DNA of 64,000 nucleotides from positions 1 through 64,000 of the forward strand of contig NZ_JALJRK010000024.1 of NCBI RefSeq assembly GCF_024519725.1. The letters run 5' to 3'. How positions within the stretch are numbered: position 1 is the stretch's first letter; each line of letters begins with the position of its first letter. A program made the position numbers and the translations under genes. Source of the DNA: Microvirga sp. Mcv34. GTDB taxonomy: Bacteria > Pseudomonadota > Alphaproteobacteria > Rhizobiales > Beijerinckiaceae. Below the pieces are notes generated by a model. That model did no database searches, was not told where the DNA came from, and saw only the letters and a program-made list of their open reading frames with translations. Positions 39,845 to 49,175 of the stretch are shown in pieces.

Positions 39845-40048
39845 CCACGCCTCCCAGGTGAAGCGGAATAGGCCTCACAAGTAGGCTCCCACCGGCGGTT
39901 TCAAGGCTATGGGGCGAACTAGTTTCCCCGGCGTCACTCGGCTTCCGTTGGGGGTCCGAGTTAAAATGCGGTATAAGCGCATAAGAACGCGGATTTCTCG
40001 AATCGAACACGTGCCCGGGAAGCCGAAACACTAAAGGGGTTCCGGGAT

Positions 40049-40651
40049 ATGTTGTTATCCCTCATCTACAGTCATCTGCAGCGGATGAAGGGCCGAAGGG
40101 CCCTGCCACCGCTGGACGACGTTCTCCTTCATCGGGAGAAAGAGCTAATCGCCCAGTGGACGCCTGAACTCGATGCCGAAGCTCGCAAGGAAGGCTGGAC
40201 GATGGTGCAAACCCATCGCTCTCCCCTCCTCGCCCTCCACATTCTCGATCCCTCCTTTGTCGGCTATCCCGAACAATATGTCCGCATGCGTGCCCGGGCC
40301 GGGAGCCGAGCGGCCTGGGTGGGACACACCATCCACTGGCAACTTTCGGTCGCCCGCAAGCTGGCGTCCGAGGGGCGGCTCCGAAAGGTGGAAGAGCCAG
40401 ACCAAGCGTTACATGAACAGGTCCAGTGGCTTCTCGCACGACAGTCCTACCTCACGATGCATATGCACGGTGTCCAGCTTGTCGCCTGCGATGAACTCCG
40501 CCGCAGGATGGTCGCATGCAGTGACCACGGCGCCATCGTGGCAGTCGCGATGAAATCTCTGAGCCCGAAGGCGGGCGGAAGCCCAGGACCTATCACCCTG
40601 TCGACGTCCAGAAATCGGCCCGGATTATTCACTGGCCTATCCAAGAGGTAA
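40049..40651 (+). CDS. Hypothetical protein, 200 aa
   Basis: Unrecognised. Basic and His-rich in the middle (WVGHTIHWQLSVARKLASEG, YLTMHMHGVQLVACDELRRR); might bind metal or a nucleotide. C-terminal 40 residues are low complexity. GTTCCGGGAT before ATG 40049 is a weak ribosome site. Confidence 0.62.
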   Translation: MLLSLIYSHLQRMKGRRALPPLDDVLLHREKELIAQWTPELDAEARKEGWTMVQTHRSPLLALHILDPSFVGYPEQYVRMRARAGSRAAWVGHTIHWQLSVARKLASEGRLRKVEEPDQALHEQVQWLLARQSYLTMHMHGVQLVACDELRRRMVACSDHGAIVAVAMKSLSPKAGGSPGPITLSTSRNRPGLFTGLSKR

Positions 40652-40656
40652 ATACC

Positions 40657-40887
40657 ATGGCTACGAACGCTGACCTTCCCACTCTCGTCATGGAGCCCGT
40701 CGATTGCCCTATCTGCGGCGCTAAGACGGTGACCCAGGCTGACCGGAAGTGCAAAGCCAACCAGGATCAGTCGCTAAAAGGGCAATGCATGATGACGAGC
40801 CACGACGAAGATGGAAACTTCGTCATGCCGACGGCCGAAAGCTATGCCGCCTTCGAAAAGGGATTTGCCGCCTTCATTGGGCAATAA
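40657..40887 (+). CDS. Small zinc-ribbon-like protein, 76 aa
   Basis: VDCPICGAKTVTQADRKCKANQDQSLKGQC contains CPIC and two later Cys (about 10 and 20 residues on), a possible zinc site. Acidic helical end. Only 5 bp after 40651. Family unknown. Confidence 0.62.
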   Translation: MATNADLPTLVMEPVDCPICGAKTVTQADRKCKANQDQSLKGQCMMTSHDEDGNFVMPTAESYAAFEKGFAAFIGQ

Positions 40888-40937
40888 CCCCGTTGCAATT
40901 CGAAATTTTTCTTCTATGACACCCCGCCGGAGATACG

Positions 40938-41240
40938 ATGGGAAATAAACGGTCGGTCACCGCAGAAAAGCTCAAGCCCCGTCGGCGGACGGCGACACGA
41001 AGAACAAAAAAAGATGCGCTTGCAGAACTTCAAACCCACCCGCGAGTTGAGATCGTCGACGACGAGCGCGAGATGGGGAACTCCGTGATCATTACGTTGA
41101 ACCGGGGCTGGCGCTTCAACGACGAAGGCGAGCATGTTTTCGGCGAGGATACTCCGGAAGAGTGTCTGGTCGCTGTCAACACCCGCGTTAAACCTTGTGC
41201 CTGTTCCGAATGTCAGGCGGCTAAGAAAAAGGTAGTCTGA
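40938..41240 (+). CDS. Hypothetical basic protein with terminal Cys motif, 100 aa
   Basis: Strongly basic N-terminal 30 residues (KLKPRRRTATRRTKK), acidic centre, beta stretch NSVIITLNRGWRFNDEGEHVFG and an end CACSECQAAKKK resembling a half zinc site. Unrecognised. ATG 40938 follows GGAGATACG. Confidence 0.62.
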   Translation: MGNKRSVTAEKLKPRRRTATRRTKKDALAELQTHPRVEIVDDEREMGNSVIITLNRGWRFNDEGEHVFGEDTPEECLVAVNTRVKPCACSECQAAKKKVV

Positions 41241-41242
41241 AG

Positions 41243-41695
41243 ATGAGGACGGTTCGCGGGACACAGGCAGCGCGCCGCTCGCCTGTGAAGACGTGGAAAC
41301 TCTATTCTGTGTCGGTTTCAGGATGTGGGCGGGAGATCATCCACGCCCTTTCCAAGCAAGCTGCCCTGCGTGAGGCTCGGCAATGCGAAGCCTTCCGATC
41401 GATGACGATGGCCCAGTTCAGTCAGATTGCGACCGTCTACAGGATCACGGAGCCACTGGCTGACGACGGCTACGAATACATCCGTCAGCAGTTTGAAATC
41501 GAGGTTCGGATCCACCGCCGTTGCTGGGTGAAGGATACAAGGAGCCCGCACTACGGCAAAATCGGGATTGTCCTCTACGCCGGGCGCTCCACGAGCCGTG
41601 TCCGTGTTGCCCTTGACGGGCAGGACACGACACTGAATTTCCATCCAATGGATATCGGGATGGACATTCCTTCGAGCATACCCCAGGCCGCTTAA
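41243..41695 (+). CDS. Hypothetical protein with KOW-like end, 150 aa
   Basis: Follows 2 bp after the previous stop. Basic N-terminus, then a helical part, and a small beta barrel (RRCWVKDTRSPHYGKIGIVLYAG then RVRVALDGQDTTLNFHPMDI) with the G-K-x-G-x-V turn seen in KOW motifs that bind RNA. Assignment is by pattern only. Terminator follows. Confidence 0.65.
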   Translation: MRTVRGTQAARRSPVKTWKLYSVSVSGCGREIIHALSKQAALREARQCEAFRSMTMAQFSQIATVYRITEPLADDGYEYIRQQFEIEVRIHRRCWVKDTRSPHYGKIGIVLYAGRSTSRVRVALDGQDTTLNFHPMDIGMDIPSSIPQAA

Positions 41696-41722
41696 CCCTT
41701 CCCGCACATTCAGCGCCGAACC

Positions 41723-41749
41723 AGCCCGCCCTCACAGGCGGGCTTTTCT
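41723..41749 (+). terminator. Rho-independent terminator
   Basis: AGCCCGCC/GGCGGGCT stem then TTTCTG. Confidence 0.85.
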
Positions 41750-41784
41750 GTTTGTGCTCCGCTCTCCCACCGTACGGACCTTCC

Positions 41785-43362
41785 ATGACCGATGCTAAAT
41801 CCTATGCCGCCCAACTGGGCGATGACCTCATTCGCCAGGCCGCGAACCTCAGCGAGCTGAATGCATCGTGTGCCCTGCTACAGAACGCGGTTGGCATTAC
41901 AGACGGCGGAATCGCCGCTCACCACTTTAGCGGCAGATGCCCGGACGCGGATAACCCGGAGACAGGAGACCCGCTCGACTGGGAAGACGCCTGGCCCGTG
42001 ATCTCGCCTGCGGACCGAGAGAAGGAGCTTCGGGCATGGCTCGCCCTGGAGGACTCATTCCGAAACAGGGCAAACGACGGCTCTATAATCCACGTGGCCG
42101 GCGATGGAATGACCTATCTTGCAGCCGCAAGCGATCTGAAGATTGGTGACGTCGTCACAAATACACAGATCCTGGAGACATATCCCACCCACTTCATCGA
42201 ACCGGGAGCCCGGTTCGTGGTCGTGGGAAACGATCTCGATAATGAAAGCTGCATTCTCGACATTCGGCTCACGCCATTGGACGCGGCTAAAATGACAGGT
42301 GGGAACCTTCAGGAGTGGGGAAATTGCGTCCAATTCTATGGACCTGAGTACGAGGGATACGAAAACGATCCAGGGATCGATCCCACTGCCCGCCAGGATC
42401 CCGGCAACATGTGGACCAAAGCGACCATCCCGCTGCGGAAGGACAATGACCTCCTCCCACTGGATCACAGAGTAGCCGCCGTCTTCACATACCTCCTCGC
42501 CGAAGGTATCGGCGGCAAGATGGCCGAAGTGGTTCGCCGCAACGGCGTCGAGCAGAGCCGAGACGTCTGTCACAGTCACGACTTCTGTGACGCGAACATG
42601 GTCATGGCGCCCGCGATAGCCTACGTCCTCGGCCGCCCGATCTGGATGCCCTCCGACTGGGAAGAGGGTCGCTGTACCGAAGCCGAACATGAAGCTGACA
42701 TGGCTCTATGGGGGCGTGCCTGGGACCTTGCCAAGAACGCCTACTTCCTCGCCTATGAGCCAACCGACAACCGTGAGGAAGACACTGCGAGCGACGGCAC
42801 CACAGAGAACTCGTCTCACTATGAGGCGATCTACTCCCAGCGGGGGGAATACTGGTACGTCGACCTCCGGGACGACGAAGGCGGCAGTACCGTCGCCGGC
42901 GCGAATGGGGAACTCGCCCTGACCGAGCAGGAGGCCCGATACATCGCAGATCGCCTCAACCACGGCGATCCGCTGGTCTTGGTTCTGGCTCTCGCCAAGA
43001 AGAGGAAGGCCGAGAACCCGCTCGCTGCCCCACTCCTCGAGCTCCTGCAGTATGTCGGCGGCTGGGATCATACCGACCCCGAACATCCGATTGTCAAAGC
43101 TCGCCTAGCCTATGAAGGCGCGACTGGATCGGTGCTGAGCGGCGCAGAGACCGATGTCGACTTCAGGCCACTCACCGACACCACCGTATGGCGGCACTGC
43201 CGTCAGCTCGGCGTCAGCGCCGATTACTGCATCCTCTATCAGCGAGCGGAGGGCTATGACGGCTGGAGTCCCTTCGCGACGTGTGCGCCTGAAACTGTCG
43301 AACTGATCAAGCGAGATGGAGTTCGGGCCCATGCCGGTCTCCTGAAGCTGTTCAAGCCCTGA
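41785..43362 (+). CDS. Large hypothetical protein, 525 aa
   Basis: Second-longest coding region in the window. Unrecognised. Segments: helical start (about 1-60), beta-rich MTYLAAASDLKIGDVVTNTQ...FIEPGARFVVVGNDL...CILDIRLTPLDAAKM (about 110-180), helical with HSHDFCDANMVMAPAIAYVLG (about 265-290, two His and one Cys), an acidic linker (DNREEDTASDGTTENSS), a small beta domain YWYVDLRDDEGGSTVAGANGELALTEQEARYIADRLN (about 355-390) and a C-terminal helical domain. ATG 41785 after GGACC. No transmembrane segment. Confidence 0.8.
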   Translation: MTDAKSYAAQLGDDLIRQAANLSELNASCALLQNAVGITDGGIAAHHFSGRCPDADNPETGDPLDWEDAWPVISPADREKELRAWLALEDSFRNRANDGSIIHVAGDGMTYLAAASDLKIGDVVTNTQILETYPTHFIEPGARFVVVGNDLDNESCILDIRLTPLDAAKMTGGNLQEWGNCVQFYGPEYEGYENDPGIDPTARQDPGNMWTKATIPLRKDNDLLPLDHRVAAVFTYLLAEGIGGKMAEVVRRNGVEQSRDVCHSHDFCDANMVMAPAIAYVLGRPIWMPSDWEEGRCTEAEHEADMALWGRAWDLAKNAYFLAYEPTDNREEDTASDGTTENSSHYEAIYSQRGEYWYVDLRDDEGGSTVAGANGELALTEQEARYIADRLNHGDPLVLVLALAKKRKAENPLAAPLLELLQYVGGWDHTDPEHPIVKARLAYEGATGSVLSGAETDVDFRPLTDTTVWRHCRQLGVSADYCILYQRAEGYDGWSPFATCAPETVELIKRDGVRAHAGLLKLFKP

Positions 43363-43380
43363 ACGGGTCACACCTATAGC

Positions 43381-43391
43381 AAACCCCAGGA
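43381..43391 (+). promoter_or_regulatory. Leader variant before gene 43402
   Basis: AAACCCCAGGAG; GGAG selects ATG 43402 rather than 43393. Confidence 0.5.
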
Positions 43392-43401
43392 GATGAGGAC
43401 G

Positions 43402-43815
43402 ATGGGCGATCAGACACCGCGTCAGGATGTTGCCAGCGACGAGGTCAACAGCCTTCAGACCCGAACCCCGTTCAATCCGGGTAATGCCCCGATCGTTGAT
43501 TGTAACGGAAGGCCGTTCACCCCCGGGTGTCGGGTGAAATTCGTCCTGCCGTCATACTACATCAACACGTTTTCCGACACGGGAACCCTGATATCCAGTT
43601 TCGATCCGTACGGAGGCGTGACCATCCGGGCGGACCATGAGCACAATTACCACGACGAGAGAGGCAACATTGCCGGCCGTCGTCATGAAGTCTACGCTAC
43701 CAGCCGGTATCAATACACTGGGGCCTATGAAGGCCATCGGGTGACCCTCGCCGGATTGGGTGACCCGCATGAGCATGGTGTCACTCAGACCTATGTCGAG
43801 ATCATCGACGATTGA
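43402..43815 (+). CDS. Hypothetical protein, 137 aa
   Basis: Unrecognised. A 25-residue polar lead, then a beta-rich domain: GNAPIVDCNGRPFTPGCRVKFVLP...TGTLISSFDPYGGVTIRADHEHNYHDERGN. His-rich turns (HEHNYH, DPHEHG) could bind metal. Likely single-gene unit. Confidence 0.66.
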   Translation: MGDQTPRQDVASDEVNSLQTRTPFNPGNAPIVDCNGRPFTPGCRVKFVLPSYYINTFSDTGTLISSFDPYGGVTIRADHEHNYHDERGNIAGRRHEVYATSRYQYTGAYEGHRVTLAGLGDPHEHGVTQTYVEIIDD

Positions 43816-43848
43816 TTGATTAGTGGAGATGCGTTCAAGATCGATCTG

Positions 43849-43863
43849 AAATCCCCAGAAGGA
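43849..43863 (+). promoter_or_regulatory. Leader before gene 43870
   Basis: AAATCCCCAGAAGGA, 6 nt from ATG; weak GAT/ATC arm. Confidence 0.6.
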
Positions 43864-43869
43864 AAAGAC

Positions 43870-44196
43870 ATGAACCAGAATGGCCATTCGACCATCCAAG
43901 TCCTTGCCAGTTCCCTCGACCCGCAGCAGTTCCTGCCGGCTGATCGCCGGAGCGATCTGATCGGCCTGTCCGCGTCGTTCCCAGCAAATGCGATCCGCCA
44001 GGCGATCCGTGCGACTGCCGCTTCCCTTCAGGGGCGCCAGAGCGAGGAGGATTTCATCAATCCGGAAATCTTCGTTCCAGACAGCCGCCAGACCGAGCTC
44101 ATGGATATGGCGCCGACGGATGGAGCGACCGCCGTCGACCAGGCAATCCGGGAAACGGCCGCTTTCCACCTGCTTGCGACCCGTACCGCCCACTAG
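43870..44196 (+). CDS. Hypothetical helical protein, 108 aa
   Basis: Contains an internal repeat: ADRRSDLIGLSASFPANAIRQAIRATAASL (about 29-58) and DSRQTELMDMAPTDGATAVDQAIRETAAFHL (about 73-103), each ending AIR(A/E)TAA. Two similar helical modules, no family recognised. Terminator follows at once. Confidence 0.7.
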   Translation: MNQNGHSTIQVLASSLDPQQFLPADRRSDLIGLSASFPANAIRQAIRATAASLQGRQSEEDFINPEIFVPDSRQTELMDMAPTDGATAVDQAIRETAAFHLLATRTAH

Positions 44197-44203
44197 GCGG
44201 CAT

Positions 44204-44230
44204 AAGGAGGCCTCCGAAGGCCTCCTTTTT
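44204..44230 (+). terminator. Rho-independent terminator
   Basis: AAGGAGGCCT-CCGA-AGGCCTCCTT then TTTT. Confidence 0.9.
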
Positions 44231-44268
44231 TATGGACATGCGGAGAAACCTCTAAAGCTCGCGGCCAC

Positions 44269-44793
44269 TCACTTGCACGATGCGAGTAGCCGCTTGATGA
44301 CCTTAGGAGCTCCTTTTAGCGGGTATACATCCTCATCGTCCGACGAGTCCTTAGAACCGTCCTTGTCTTGCCAGAACTCCGTGGAGTCGGCATCGCCAAG
44401 CAGTTTGATCAACTCGTGACCTGGCGAAATGGTGCTGACAAAGACAGTGTAGTCCCCGCTCGACTCATCCTTAACGGTCTTAGCGGCTCCATCGACCGTT
44501 GCTTCTGCCGTATCTCTATACACCCCCACCTTTACCACGGCTCGGAGGCCGCCGTTTGGCAGTTTCTTCAAGGTGCCGGGTTCATACGGAGCTTCAAACT
44601 CGACCCTTCCTTTCCCGACGCACCGCAGTGAGATCGGCGTGTTATCGGTTTCAGGGACGCCAAGAATGGCTGTCTTGCCAGCTGGGTTATAGGCCCAGCT
44701 CATGGTCTTGATCGCCCTCTGCCACTCCGTTTCAGCATAAGCTGGTGCCGCAACAAAGCCTGCGACTGTCGCAATTGCGATGGCCCTTAACAT
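44269..44793 (-). CDS. Periplasmic protein, 174 aa
   Basis: Signal peptide MLRAIAIATVAGFVAAPAYA then ETEWQ. Mature part is beta-rich with RVEFEAPYEPGTLKKLPNGG and an acidic loop KDGSKDSSDDEDVY, and two Cys (about 58 and 173) that may pair. No family recognised. Convergent with 43870. Confidence 0.75.
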   Translation of the reverse strand: MLRAIAIATVAGFVAAPAYAETEWQRAIKTMSWAYNPAGKTAILGVPETDNTPISLRCVGKGRVEFEAPYEPGTLKKLPNGGLRAVVKVGVYRDTAEATVDGAAKTVKDESSGDYTVFVSTISPGHELIKLLGDADSTEFWQDKDGSKDSSDDEDVYPLKGAPKVIKRLLASCK

Positions 44794-44923
44794 TGGTATA
44801 CCCCTAGCCCTTGTTCTTACCCGGGACCATCACCGAAGAAGCCTAAAAAATGGTTCTTCAGCCATGGTTTAAGCCGTCTCTTCTTAGTCCATTCGTTTCG
44901 ATTCCGCAGGTTCGCGATCCGAT

Positions 44924-44946
44924 GATTTGCGAAATCCCCGAAAGGA
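44924..44946 (+). promoter_or_regulatory. Consensus leader with arm before gene 44955
   Basis: GATTT (44924-44928) and AAATC (44932-44936) flank GCG; the motif then reads CCCGAAAGGA. Confidence 0.7.
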
Positions 44947-44954
44947 AGATGAAG

Positions 44955-45311
44955 ATGGCTTACTCCTACGCGCTCAACGTCATCCGCCAGCGTAACGTCA
45001 ATGGTCGCACGGCCTTTGCCGGAGTAAGCCGGTCCTTTGCGGTCACCCGCGGCACCGCGACTGAAATCCTGTCGAGTCTCGGCCTCGGTGAGGATCTCGA
45101 TTTCATCAATAGCGATGAAGACGTCTGCTCTGTCCAGGTCAGCGCGCAGAAGATCCTGGAGGCAAAGATCGATCCGAAGCAGCAGATCGTGAATGGCCAG
45201 GAACTCGGTTTCGGCAACATCAATCTCCGAAGCGAACTCGAAGGCCTCCTCGAGGTCCAGCAGGACCTTCGTGCCAGCTCGCGCGCCACGGTCTTCCTCG
45301 AACTGAACTAA
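44955..45311 (+). CDS. Hypothetical protein, 118 aa
   Basis: Start ATG 44955 fits leader spacing better than 44949. Fairly regular alpha/beta protein: FAGVSRSFAVTRGTATEILSSLGLGEDL, VCSVQVSAQKILEAKIDPKQQIVNG. Helix (RSELEGLLEVQQDLRASSRATVF) at the end. Unrecognised. Confidence 0.68.
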   Translation: MAYSYALNVIRQRNVNGRTAFAGVSRSFAVTRGTATEILSSLGLGEDLDFINSDEDVCSVQVSAQKILEAKIDPKQQIVNGQELGFGNINLRSELEGLLEVQQDLRASSRATVFLELN

Positions 45312-45533
45312 GTCCGGCCCCGACCTAGACCACCGGAGCTTTCCCAGCGGCTAGCCTTTTTGTTTGGCCTTGTTCCCATGGAGCGGCGGTGGAAGTCCCA
45401 GCCCCGCATGGGGTGACATAGGTAAGGCTCGCTTAGGCAGACAGTCACAAGGCCCAGGACACCTAACCGTTTCTGAAACTCTGTCGTAACCAATTGATGT
45501 CATGTCTGAAATCAAAAGTCTGACGGAAAAATT
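45312..45533 (+). other. Leader region of the subtilase gene
   Basis: No gene. CCCC-GCAT-GGGG (about 45403-45414) and GTGAC...GTCAC (about 45413, 45443) could form a structured leader. No family of riboswitch recognised. Confidence 0.35.
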
Positions 45534-48500
45534 ATGAGTCTCCCGACCTTCACCCCGACCGATCCTGAATATGTCAACCAGTGGTTTTTTCGGAAAATCG
45601 GCGATATCGAAAAAATCTGGGCCGAATACACCGGCACCGGGATCAAAGTCGGCGTCTACGATGACGGAATGGAATATACCCATTGGGACCTGAGCGAAAA
45701 TTATGATGCCTCGCTTAAGGTAAAAATCAATGGGGTCTCGCTGGACCCGATGGCGGATCCGAATGCCATTCATGGAACGGCAGTCGCCGGGCTCATCGCC
45801 GCCGCCAACAACGGCCGGGGCGGCGTCGGGGTGGCGTTTGACGCCACCCTCGGTGCTGTGGACATATTCGGCAATGCGGGAGGATCCAACCAGCTTGAGG
45901 CTTTGCGGCAGCAGCTCAAGTTCGATGTAGTCAACCACTCGTGGGGATGGACCGGCTGGTGGGCCGACCCCATTTCGGGGCCAGGAAGTTTCGGGGCTCA
46001 GTTGGTCGCGGCCCTCAAACTCGTCGCAGATACCGGAAGAGGCGGCCTTGGCACTTCAATCGTCAAATCCGCCGGAAATGATTGGTTCACAGACACCCGC
46101 GGCTCCAACAACTCCGAGTTCAATGCCGATCGGCATGTGATCACCGTCGGCGCCGTCGGTGATAACGACATGGTCGCCTACTACTCGAATCGGGGCTCCA
46201 GCCTTCTCGTATCTGGCCCTTCGAGCGGCGGCTATTTCGGCCTGACCACGACCGATCAGGTCGGAGAGGCTGGCGTCAGCCCTGGTGACACAAACGACAG
46301 CTTTGGCGGCACCTCTGGGTCCGCTCCCATCGTGACTGGCGTGGTCGCCCTCATGCTTCAGGCCAATGCCGGTCTTGGCTGGCGCGATGTTCAGGAAATC
46401 CTGTCCGTCACCGCGGCCCATACTGGATCTGACCTCGGCGGGCCCATGCAGGGCACCGAGGCCTACGGCTGGACGATCAACCACGCGACCTCCTTTAATG
46501 GGGGAGGACGTCACTTTTCCAATGACTACGGCTTTGGCGTCGTCAATGCCTTCGCGGCCGTCCGTATGGCAGAGGCATTCCGGTATTTCGGGGAGGCCCA
46601 GACCTCTGCCAACGAAGTTTGCGTCAGCGGCGTTGGTGCATCCGATCAGGCTATCCCTGACACCGGGAGCGTCATTATCCCCGTGACATTGACGAATGAC
46701 CTCTTCATCGAGAATGCCCAGCTCACGCTGACCCTGACCCATGGAGATCTTGGAAAGATCCGGGTCGAGCTCATCTCCCCTGCTGGGACGAATTCGATCG
46801 TCATCGATCCCAATACCAGCACCATCGTTAAGACGGCGACCGGATTCCAATGGACCTTCGGGTCTCAAGCCTTCAGGGGCGAGACCGCCACGGGAACTTG
46901 GCAGGTGAAAGTCACGGACACGGCCGCCGGCACGATTGGCACCGTGGTGTCCACAAAGCTCGCCGTCTATGGATCCGCCACGACCGTCAACGACGTCTAT
47001 CACTACACCAGCGACTTCGGGAAAATGGTCGCCCTAGATGCGAGCCGCGCCACCCTGAGCGACAATGACGGAGGCATCGACTGGATCAATGCTGCCGTGC
47101 TGCAGGAGGATTTGACTCTCGATCTTCGGGCGGGCGCACAGTCCCGGATCGACGGGGCCTCCTTTATCAAGGTTCAGGCCGGATCCGTCATCGAAAATGC
47201 GATTGCCGGCGACGGCGACGACCGGATCATCGGCAACGAGATTGCGAACCACCTCGTGGGCGCCCGCGGCGACGATACGCTCGTTGGCGGCGCCGGAACC
47301 GACACCCTTGAGGGTGGGGCCGGTATCGACACCGTGGATTACTCCTCGTCGTCTATCGCCATTGACGCTGATCTCACCCGCGGCACCGGACTCCATGGAG
47401 ATGCCGTCGGCGATGTCTACCTTGGGATCGAGAACCTCACCGGATCTTCGCTCGATGACCGCCTAGCAGGCAATGGCGGAGCTAATGAGCTCAACGGCGG
47501 AGTCGGGAACGACACCCTGTTCGGCGCGGGCGGGAATGACACCTTGGTCGGTGGCAATGGCGTTGATACCGCCCTCTTTACCCTGACGCGTGCCAGCTAC
47601 GCCTTCGTGCTCGGCGTTCTGGGACTGATGGTCGACTCTGCTTCCGCCGGAAGCACGCTCCTGACCACAATCGAATACCTCTCGTTCCTTGACGAGACAG
47701 TCTCCTTCGATGAGATCGCTCAAGGCCTCAACGCCGTACCGGAGATTGTAGTCGATGCTGGAAAGGCAACGATCCAGGCCAATGATAAAGGAGCTAGTGT
47801 TTCTCCCTTCCTCGGGCTGATTATCGCAGATGCAGACGCCCGGTCTGACGAGATCATGACGCTCTCGGTCGAGTTCGCCCGCGATCACGGAAAATTGGCG
47901 GCTGGAGGAGCAAGTCTGCCATTCTCCTACGCTGGTGATAAGCGCGTCCATATTTTCACTGGCACGCTCGCGCAGTTGCAGGCCCAGTTGCAAGCACTGA
48001 CATTTGATCCGGCTGACAGGGCATGGCCCGGCGATGCGGTTACCACGAAATTCAAGGTCACTCTTACTGACGCGCTCGGGAGTTCCGTCAGCAATGACGG
48101 GATCACCGTGGTCACAACCATTGTGGCAGGCCAGCCACCAGTCGTCACCCCCGTGGAACCGCCGGTAGAACCCCCGGTCGTACCGCCCTTCACACCTCTG
48201 CCAGTAGATATCAGCAACGTTGCTCTCACCACACCTCAAGTTCAGGAAGTTGCTAACAACTTTGACGCCGCCATTGGCTCTGGAGTTGTCGGCGTACTGA
48301 CCCCAGTAAGTGGGAGTATGCAGGTTCAATATGAGTTGCTGGACGATGCTGGCGGGCGCTTTGCCCTTTACACCCACTTTGGTGTCACCCGCGTTGTGGT
48401 CAAAAACGGTCTACTGCTTGATTACGAGCAAGCTCAGTCCCACACGATCCAGGTCAAGGCCTCATCTGGCGGACAGATGACGATCAAGACCATTACGATC

Positions 48501-48983
48501 CAGGTCATGGATGTAGGTTCTGAGCAACCCGTCGGATCCTCGGCCAACGATGTGTTCGTTGGCGGACGCGGGCGCGACACCATCATGGGAGGCGCCGGCA
48601 ACGACAAGATCAGCGGCGGGTACGGAAATGATACCCTCTATGGTCAGGCCGGCTCCGACATCTTCGTCTTCGATAACGCTCTTGGAAGCTCCAAGACCGA
48701 CCGGAAGGTCAATTTCGACAAGATCGTCGATTTCAATCCTGTTCAGGACACGATCTATCTCGAGAATGCGATCTTCAAGAAGCTGACCAAGACGAAGACG
48801 CTTAGCAGCAAGTTCTTCACCGTCAGTTCCAAAGCCACCGACAAGTACGACTATATCGGGTATGATAAGAAGACCGGCGTCGTTTGGTATGACGCTGACG
48901 GATCCGGGTCGAAGGCGGCGATCGAGTTCGCTCAACTCTCCAAGAACCTGAAGGTGACGGCAAAAGATTTCTTCGTCATCTAA
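45534..48983 (+). CDS. Secreted subtilase with P domain and RTX repeats
   Basis: 1149 residues, no signal peptide; RTX repeats imply type I secretion. S8 domain: Asp43 in VYDDGMEYTHWDL, His80 in AIHGTAVAGLIAA, oxyanion Asn182 in SAGN and Ser261 in GGTSGSAPIVTG. This is the kexin/furin-like order, and a proprotein-convertase P domain follows (about 360-480: LTLTLTHGDLGKIRVELISPAGT...GTWQVKVTDTAAGT). RTX blocks at about 555-605 and 645-685, a cadherin-like beta region, a Pro-rich linker (about 865-890) and terminal RTX repeats (about 1010-1040) with DIFVFDNALG. Probably an extracellular calcium-dependent protease. No secretion genes nearby. No clear ribosome site before ATG 45534. Confidence 0.93.
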   Translation: MSLPTFTPTDPEYVNQWFFRKIGDIEKIWAEYTGTGIKVGVYDDGMEYTHWDLSENYDASLKVKINGVSLDPMADPNAIHGTAVAGLIAAANNGRGGVGVAFDATLGAVDIFGNAGGSNQLEALRQQLKFDVVNHSWGWTGWWADPISGPGSFGAQLVAALKLVADTGRGGLGTSIVKSAGNDWFTDTRGSNNSEFNADRHVITVGAVGDNDMVAYYSNRGSSLLVSGPSSGGYFGLTTTDQVGEAGVSPGDTNDSFGGTSGSAPIVTGVVALMLQANAGLGWRDVQEILSVTAAHTGSDLGGPMQGTEAYGWTINHATSFNGGGRHFSNDYGFGVVNAFAAVRMAEAFRYFGEAQTSANEVCVSGVGASDQAIPDTGSVIIPVTLTNDLFIENAQLTLTLTHGDLGKIRVELISPAGTNSIVIDPNTSTIVKTATGFQWTFGSQAFRGETATGTWQVKVTDTAAGTIGTVVSTKLAVYGSATTVNDVYHYTSDFGKMVALDASRATLSDNDGGIDWINAAVLQEDLTLDLRAGAQSRIDGASFIKVQAGSVIENAIAGDGDDRIIGNEIANHLVGARGDDTLVGGAGTDTLEGGAGIDTVDYSSSSIAIDADLTRGTGLHGDAVGDVYLGIENLTGSSLDDRLAGNGGANELNGGVGNDTLFGAGGNDTLVGGNGVDTALFTLTRASYAFVLGVLGLMVDSASAGSTLLTTIEYLSFLDETVSFDEIAQGLNAVPEIVVDAGKATIQANDKGASVSPFLGLIIADADARSDEIMTLSVEFARDHGKLAAGGASLPFSYAGDKRVHIFTGTLAQLQAQLQALTFDPADRAWPGDAVTTKFKVTLTDALGSSVSNDGITVVTTIVAGQPPVVTPVEPPVEPPVVPPFTPLPVDISNVALTTPQVQEVANNFDAAIGSGVVGVLTPVSGSMQVQYELLDDAGGRFALYTHFGVTRVVVKNGLLLDYEQAQSHTIQVKASSGGQMTIKTITIQVMDVGSEQPVGSSANDVFVGGRGRDTIMGGAGNDKISGGYGNDTLYGQAGSDIFVFDNALGSSKTDRKVNFDKIVDFNPVQDTIYLENAIFKKLTKTKTLSSKFFTVSSKATDKYDYIGYDKKTGVVWYDADGSGSKAAIEFAQLSKNLKVTAKDFFVI

Positions 48984-49009
48984 TCGACCCTGCAGGCACC
49001 GCGATCAGA

Positions 49010-49037
49010 AAGACTCACCTTATGGTGGGTTTTTCTA
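49010..49037 (+). terminator. Rho-independent terminator
   Basis: ACTCACC-TTAT-GGTGGGT then TTTTCT. Confidence 0.85.
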
Positions 49038-49144
49038 TGTGCCGACCATGACCAGCACTTGAGGGCAACTTTGAGGTTCCCTTCATTCTCCGCGAGCGCA
49101 CAGCCAATCCCTTCGACTTCGATCCTGTCGTGATTGCGAACCAA

Positions 49145-49168
49145 GGATTTGATAAATCCCCGAAAGGA
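49145..49168 (+). promoter_or_regulatory. Consensus leader with 6-bp arm before gene 49176
   Basis: GGATTT-GAT-AAATCC (49145-49159) flows into CCGAAAGGA, 7 nt from ATG. The best-paired copy. Confidence 0.75.
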
Positions 49169-49175
49169 TCGTCCC

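Noticed and set aside
45312..45533. Known riboswitch upstream of the subtilase
   Set aside because: Some stems are possible, but the consensus bases of cobalamin, glycine, SAM or cyclic-di-GMP riboswitches are absent.
46056..48377. Long minus-strand frames opposite the subtilase (315 and 304 codons)
   Set aside because: Antisense shadows of RTX and subtilase codons; no ribosome site or domain.
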